Assembly: GCA_029959085.1 (NCBI GenBank)
Contig: JARWIR010000003.1
Location: 31,883,505-31,947,504, forward strand
Direction of reading: 5' to 3'
Source of the DNA: Nemophila menziesii
Taxonomy: Eukaryota; Streptophyta; Magnoliopsida; Boraginales; Hydrophyllaceae
Length of the DNA stretch: 64,000 nucleotides
Shown here: one piece after another, positions 60,711-64,000 of the stretch
Numbering within the stretch: the stretch's first letter is position 1
Layout of the letters: each line of letters begins with the position of its first letter
Program-made: the position numbers and the translations under genes
The notes under the pieces: model-generated
Seen by the model: the letters and a program-made list of their open reading frames with translations, nothing else
The model's database searches: none
What the model was told of the DNA's origin: nothing

Positions 60711-61946
60711 ATGAGAGAAAAGAAAGCTGCTCCAAAGAAGAAAACCACCACCGGAGCCTCCTCCAGTCGCCGCCGTGCTCCCTCTCCGGCGAGGTCACCA
60801 CCACCTCCTCCACTCCGACCTTTCGAACCTCTCCCGGGTAGAACTTTTAGTGATTCGGCTTTTCCAACGGGTGAAAATTCTCTTCTTGAACTATTTAAAT
60901 TTCAAGGCTGTGATAATGTCTTTAATTTTACGGGTACTCAATTAGCTAGTGGGTTGATTGAAGAATTCTACACTAATTTCGAATTTGATAGTGCAAATAA
61001 CATGGTTATTTCTTTAGTTTCGGGTACCCCTTTACGGTTAAAATTGCATGTTTTGTGTACTCGCCATGATATTCCGTTAGATGGATTTAGTGGATTTTGG
61101 TCAAGTGGTTGGGATGGGTCTACTCTTGATATAGTTGGTCAAAATGAGGTTATGGATTTTGTCAATAGTAGGATGATTGCTCCCGATGGAAATTGGAATT
61201 TGCGTAGTTTTGATCCGGAATTCATTGTGGCTCATAAGTTTCTTATTTCGGCCATAATACCGAAAGACAAACATGATGCAAAGTTAATTCCGTATGAAGC
61301 TTATCTCCTATTTTTGATCTTTGCTAAGCGTCCGATAAATATTATTGCTATTATGTTCAAATGGATGAACCATGCTAGAACCGCAAGAGATAAGGTCCCA
61401 TATGGTATTTTTCTTACTAGGATCTTTGAGGGAAGTGGAATTTCGTTAGGAGGAACAAATGTGAAATCTATTGATAAAGCGTGGTGTTTCGATTATAGCA
61501 CAATCAAGAGAATGAAATTTGCTATTTATAATAACTCCTATGTTTCGCATTCGGTTATTAATCGTATCTCGGATGTTGCTATTCGTAATCGTATCTTACA
61601 AGCTAGAGAAAGAACTCATGGTCCGGCACTTGACACATTTGAACTTTTGGATGTTCCGGGTCAACAAAATCCTATCCCAAATGAGCCTCCACAAAACCCC
61701 ACTCATGAGAATCCTCCTAATCCCTCTAGTTTCGAAGGTGCGATGTCTCGGTTTATGGATTATATTGGTAGAAAATTTGAGGTTTTAGAAGAAAAGTTGG
61801 AAAGAAAATTTGGAGTGTTGGAGGAGAAAATAGGCCATCTTACTAGTGAGTTATCTTGCATGAAGAACGATGTCTCGTGTATCAAAGATGATGTTTCACA
61901 TCCTAGAAGCCGTTCTAGAAGCCGCTCTCCCCGGGAATTACGTTAA
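60711..61946 (+). CDS. ORF2 protein of element A, 411 aa, function unknown
   Basis: Intact frame in a different phase from gag. The N-terminus is Lys/Arg-rich (KKAAPKKKTTTGASSSRRR) then Pro-rich. Residues about 45-300 form one domain (LIEEFYTNFEF; VMDFVNSRMI; HKFLISAIIP; YEAYLLFLIFAKRPINI; VPYGIFLTRIFEGSGI). Its layout recalls the domain annotated as putative plant transposon protein in several plant retroelements, by motif resemblance only. Residues about 345-390 are likely coiled coil, and the end is an Arg/Ser repeat (SRSRSRSRSPR). No catalytic motif is seen. A nucleic-acid-binding role is plausible from charge alone. Confidence 0.88.
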   Translation: MREKKAAPKKKTTTGASSSRRRAPSPARSPPPPPLRPFEPLPGRTFSDSAFPTGENSLLELFKFQGCDNVFNFTGTQLASGLIEEFYTNFEFDSANNMVISLVSGTPLRLKLHVLCTRHDIPLDGFSGFWSSGWDGSTLDIVGQNEVMDFVNSRMIAPDGNWNLRSFDPEFIVAHKFLISAIIPKDKHDAKLIPYEAYLLFLIFAKRPINIIAIMFKWMNHARTARDKVPYGIFLTRIFEGSGISLGGTNVKSIDKAWCFDYSTIKRMKFAIYNNSYVSHSVINRISDVAIRNRILQARERTHGPALDTFELLDVPGQQNPIPNEPPQNPTHENPPNPSSFEGAMSRFMDYIGRKFEVLEEKLERKFGVLEEKIGHLTSELSCMKNDVSCIKDDVSHPRSRSRSRSPRELR

Positions 61947-62925
61947 ATGGTTTGGTGTTTGGTGTTGGGTTTTAAAATCTTCTTTTTATTCTCTAAGTGT
62001 TTTATGTGTTTTTATTGTCTTAGACTAAGTTTGTGTTGCTTTTGCTTTAATTGTTTATGGGTCCGTGTTTTGGACATTTAGGATATTATTGCTACGTTTT
62101 TTTTTTTTTTTGGATAATGGTTTAGGATGCTTCGTGTTTAAACTTGGATAATTGTTTTAGGTTGACATGTTTTTATCTTGAATATTTGTTGCTTAAACTT
62201 TATGCTTTGGATATTGTTTTTGCTAACATTTTCTTTGATGATATAGGTACTATTGCATCTAATCCTTGATCCTTTCATATATTGCGTTTTTGTCCCTTAA
62301 AATAATCTTTGAAAAATTGCACTTTGGTCCCTAAAAGTTTAAAAAATTGTCTTTTAGTCCCCTAACTTTTTGACAAATGACTTTTTGGCCCTATATTTTT
62401 CAAAAATTACATTTTACCCCTACCTTTCTTAAAAATGATTTCAAAATATCTTTTTGGGAAAAATTGTAGATCACACTTTTACAAACCTGAAACATCTTGA
62501 TGCATTTTGTAAGGGGGAGCTTTTATTAAAACTCTAATGCTTTGGCTAATCTATCGATCAACGAGTTGGTAAAAAGTCTCTATCTCTTAGTTCGTCAATT
62601 ATCTATCTTTGTGCATCTCTTTCTAAAATTATTTTAATCTCCAAACTCTTGCACACTCTTAGAAACGTTGTTTAATAACCCTTCACTTGAGTTTTTGCTC
62701 TTCTATTCGTAGTTGTTATTATTAACCCCGTCTTTTTGATGAAGACAAAGGGGGAGAAATATGTGCACTTAAACTTTCAAAACTTGCACGTTTTAAATAC
62801 TCACAAATGCATCTCAAATCTTATGCTTATTGTGAGGGGGAGCTTAATTTCATTAGTGCTTAAACTTTCATATCATTCCTAAGGTGTTTTAGTGAAGGAT
62901 TTGTCATCATCAAAAAGGGGGAGAT
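61947..62925 (+). other. 3' non-coding region and purine tract of element A
   Basis: 62270-62440 has degenerate ~36-bp repeats of the type gcactttggtccctaaaag. The purine tract aaaaagggggagat (62912-62925) abuts the 3' LTR. Two other purine-rich ggggga words lie at 62515 and 62837. Confidence 0.8.
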
Positions 62926-64000
62926 TGTTGGCATATAGCCTCCCTTAATAGGGTGTTTTAATGTGACAAATCCTCTTGTGGTTAGTGTGCTAAGTACTCT
63001 TGTTTTACATATTCCTTCTTGCACTCTTTTTCATCAAAAAGCACTTCTTTATCCTTTAGATCAAAGCTTTATTGTTATATGTTATGAAACTATTCTCATA
63101 TAAATACTTTTAACCTTATCTTTGTGTACGTTGAGAATTAGCTTTAGTGATCAACTTCAAAGGTTCTTAGAATGATGTTTCCAACAACTTTCGTGAAGAA
63201 GATTTATTGATCCAAGTCATTATCTTTCAAAGTTACTTGGCGCGGTACACCGGACGAATGGCGCGGTACACCGGACCAAGAATGCGGACCAGGGCGCGGT
63301 GCAGAGGCTAGCCCGTCAGTAAGTTAGAAAATCAAACCATTGAAGTGCGGTACACCGCACGAAATCTTGCGGTACACCGCAAGAAAGGTTTTTCTGCACA
63401 AAAGACAAGTCATAAGTAATATATCCGTTGGGAGATTAATAGATCCGTTGGACCCAAGTCTTATGACCGTTGGAAGCCATTTTCTACTATAAATTGAAGC
63501 TCTTTGAAGGCTACAACTACACCAACTAATTACAAACATTAAGGGGCTTAATTGTTATCATTCAAGAAGGTGTCAAAAGCTATACATAGTCAAAATCAAC
63601 CTTAGTGAGCTTATAAGTCCTTTCAAGGAGTTAATCAAACAAGCCACAAGGTTCTATCTACTCAAGAGGAGTTCACAAGCTTTATAGTTCATATCCACTC
63701 TTTTAGGAGTTTAGTTACAAGCTTTTATAAGCAACCCTTTAAATACTTTGTTTCTATCCTCTTAAGTCTAGGTCTTGTAATAGATAGATTAAGAGAGAAT
63801 TCAAGTATAGGGAGTATACTTGGTATCCTTGTGTTGTGATTACACAAGTGGTTTGTCCTTCGTGTTATCGAAGAGGTTGTAAGGGTTATTGTGTTCTCCA
63901 CCCGGTTAAGAGAGACACGGGAGCTTAGTGAAAAGCTTGAAATCCTAAGGAGGCTTCCTTAGGTAGTGGATGTAGGGAAACCGAACCACTATAAATCGCG
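62926..64000 (+). repeat. 3' LTR of element A (partial)
   Basis: Begins TGTTGGCATATAG and matches 57559 onward to the window end, including the dyads, MSA-like site (63464-63474) and TATA box (63488-63496). About 310 bp remain outside the window. Confidence 0.96.

Larger units (their letters stand above)
57559..64000 (+). mobile_element. Young LTR element A (Gag + ORF2, no pol), 3' end beyond window
   Basis: 5' LTR 57559-58947, primer site 58950-58961, gag 59006-60058, ORF2 60711-61946, purine tract 62912-62925, 3' LTR from 62926. Over the 1075 bp of 3' LTR in the window I counted about eight substitutions and one 2-bp indel against the 5' LTR, so insertion is recent. Both ORFs are intact. 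It lacks protease, integrase and RT, so it must be moved by another element's enzymes, like the TR-GAG class of plant elements. It inserted into the Gypsy integrase relic. Confidence 0.93.

Overview
The window is AT-rich nuclear DNA of a flowering plant, most likely a eudicot. It has intron-rich plant genes with GT-AG introns, plant LINE, Copia and Gypsy relics, hAT- and Mutator-type non-autonomous elements, tRNA-derived SINEs, and an LTR element primed by initiator tRNA-Met. I cannot name the species. No bacterial or organellar features were seen.

Three host genes carry the ordinary coding content. (1) A tetratricopeptide-like protein lies on + (CDS 21777-22972, 3 coding exons, 347 aa). (2) A G3BP-type NTF2-RRM-RGG RNA-binding protein lies on - (CDS 23585-25825, 9 exons, 428 aa). 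(3) The U1 snRNP splicing factor PRP39 lies on - (CDS 31898-35537, 12 coding exons, 735 aa). I joined all exons by hand and all reading frames close. Genes 1 and 2 are convergent. An RNase H/zf-RVT LINE remnant (36483-37600, -) sits directly upstream of PRP39.

Layout. 1-14600 is repeat DNA: an AT-rich tandem repeat with a period of about 430 bp, split by three Mutator-like elements with 9-bp target duplications; a ~170-bp repeat; a 1.6-kb degenerate TTAAGG hexamer array split by a small MITE; and hAT-like elements with 8-bp duplications. 14570-20420 holds LINE fragments, a Gypsy-type LTR, a hAT-like element and a SINE. 20640-36350 is the genic part, with a hAT transposase relic and an old LTR between genes 2 and 3. 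36480-47280 holds LINEs, a second SINE, another hAT-like element, a Gypsy-type LTR and a Copia relic. 47367-53785 is one LTR element with an internal inversion. 54357-57558 is a Gypsy relic on -. From 57559 to the window end is a young LTR element without pol.

The most unusual material is the pair of related LTR elements at 47372-53780 and 57559-end. They encode a Copia-like Gag and a second protein of unknown function but no protease, integrase or reverse transcriptase. Their U3 regions carry clusters of dyad sequences around GGTAYACC, and similar dyads lie just before the second ORF and in the neighbouring Gypsy relic. The dyad arms change sequence between copies while staying complementary. 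MSA-like AACGG sites accompany them. The older element has been rearranged by a ~3.9-kb internal inversion that can be read from its split LTR.
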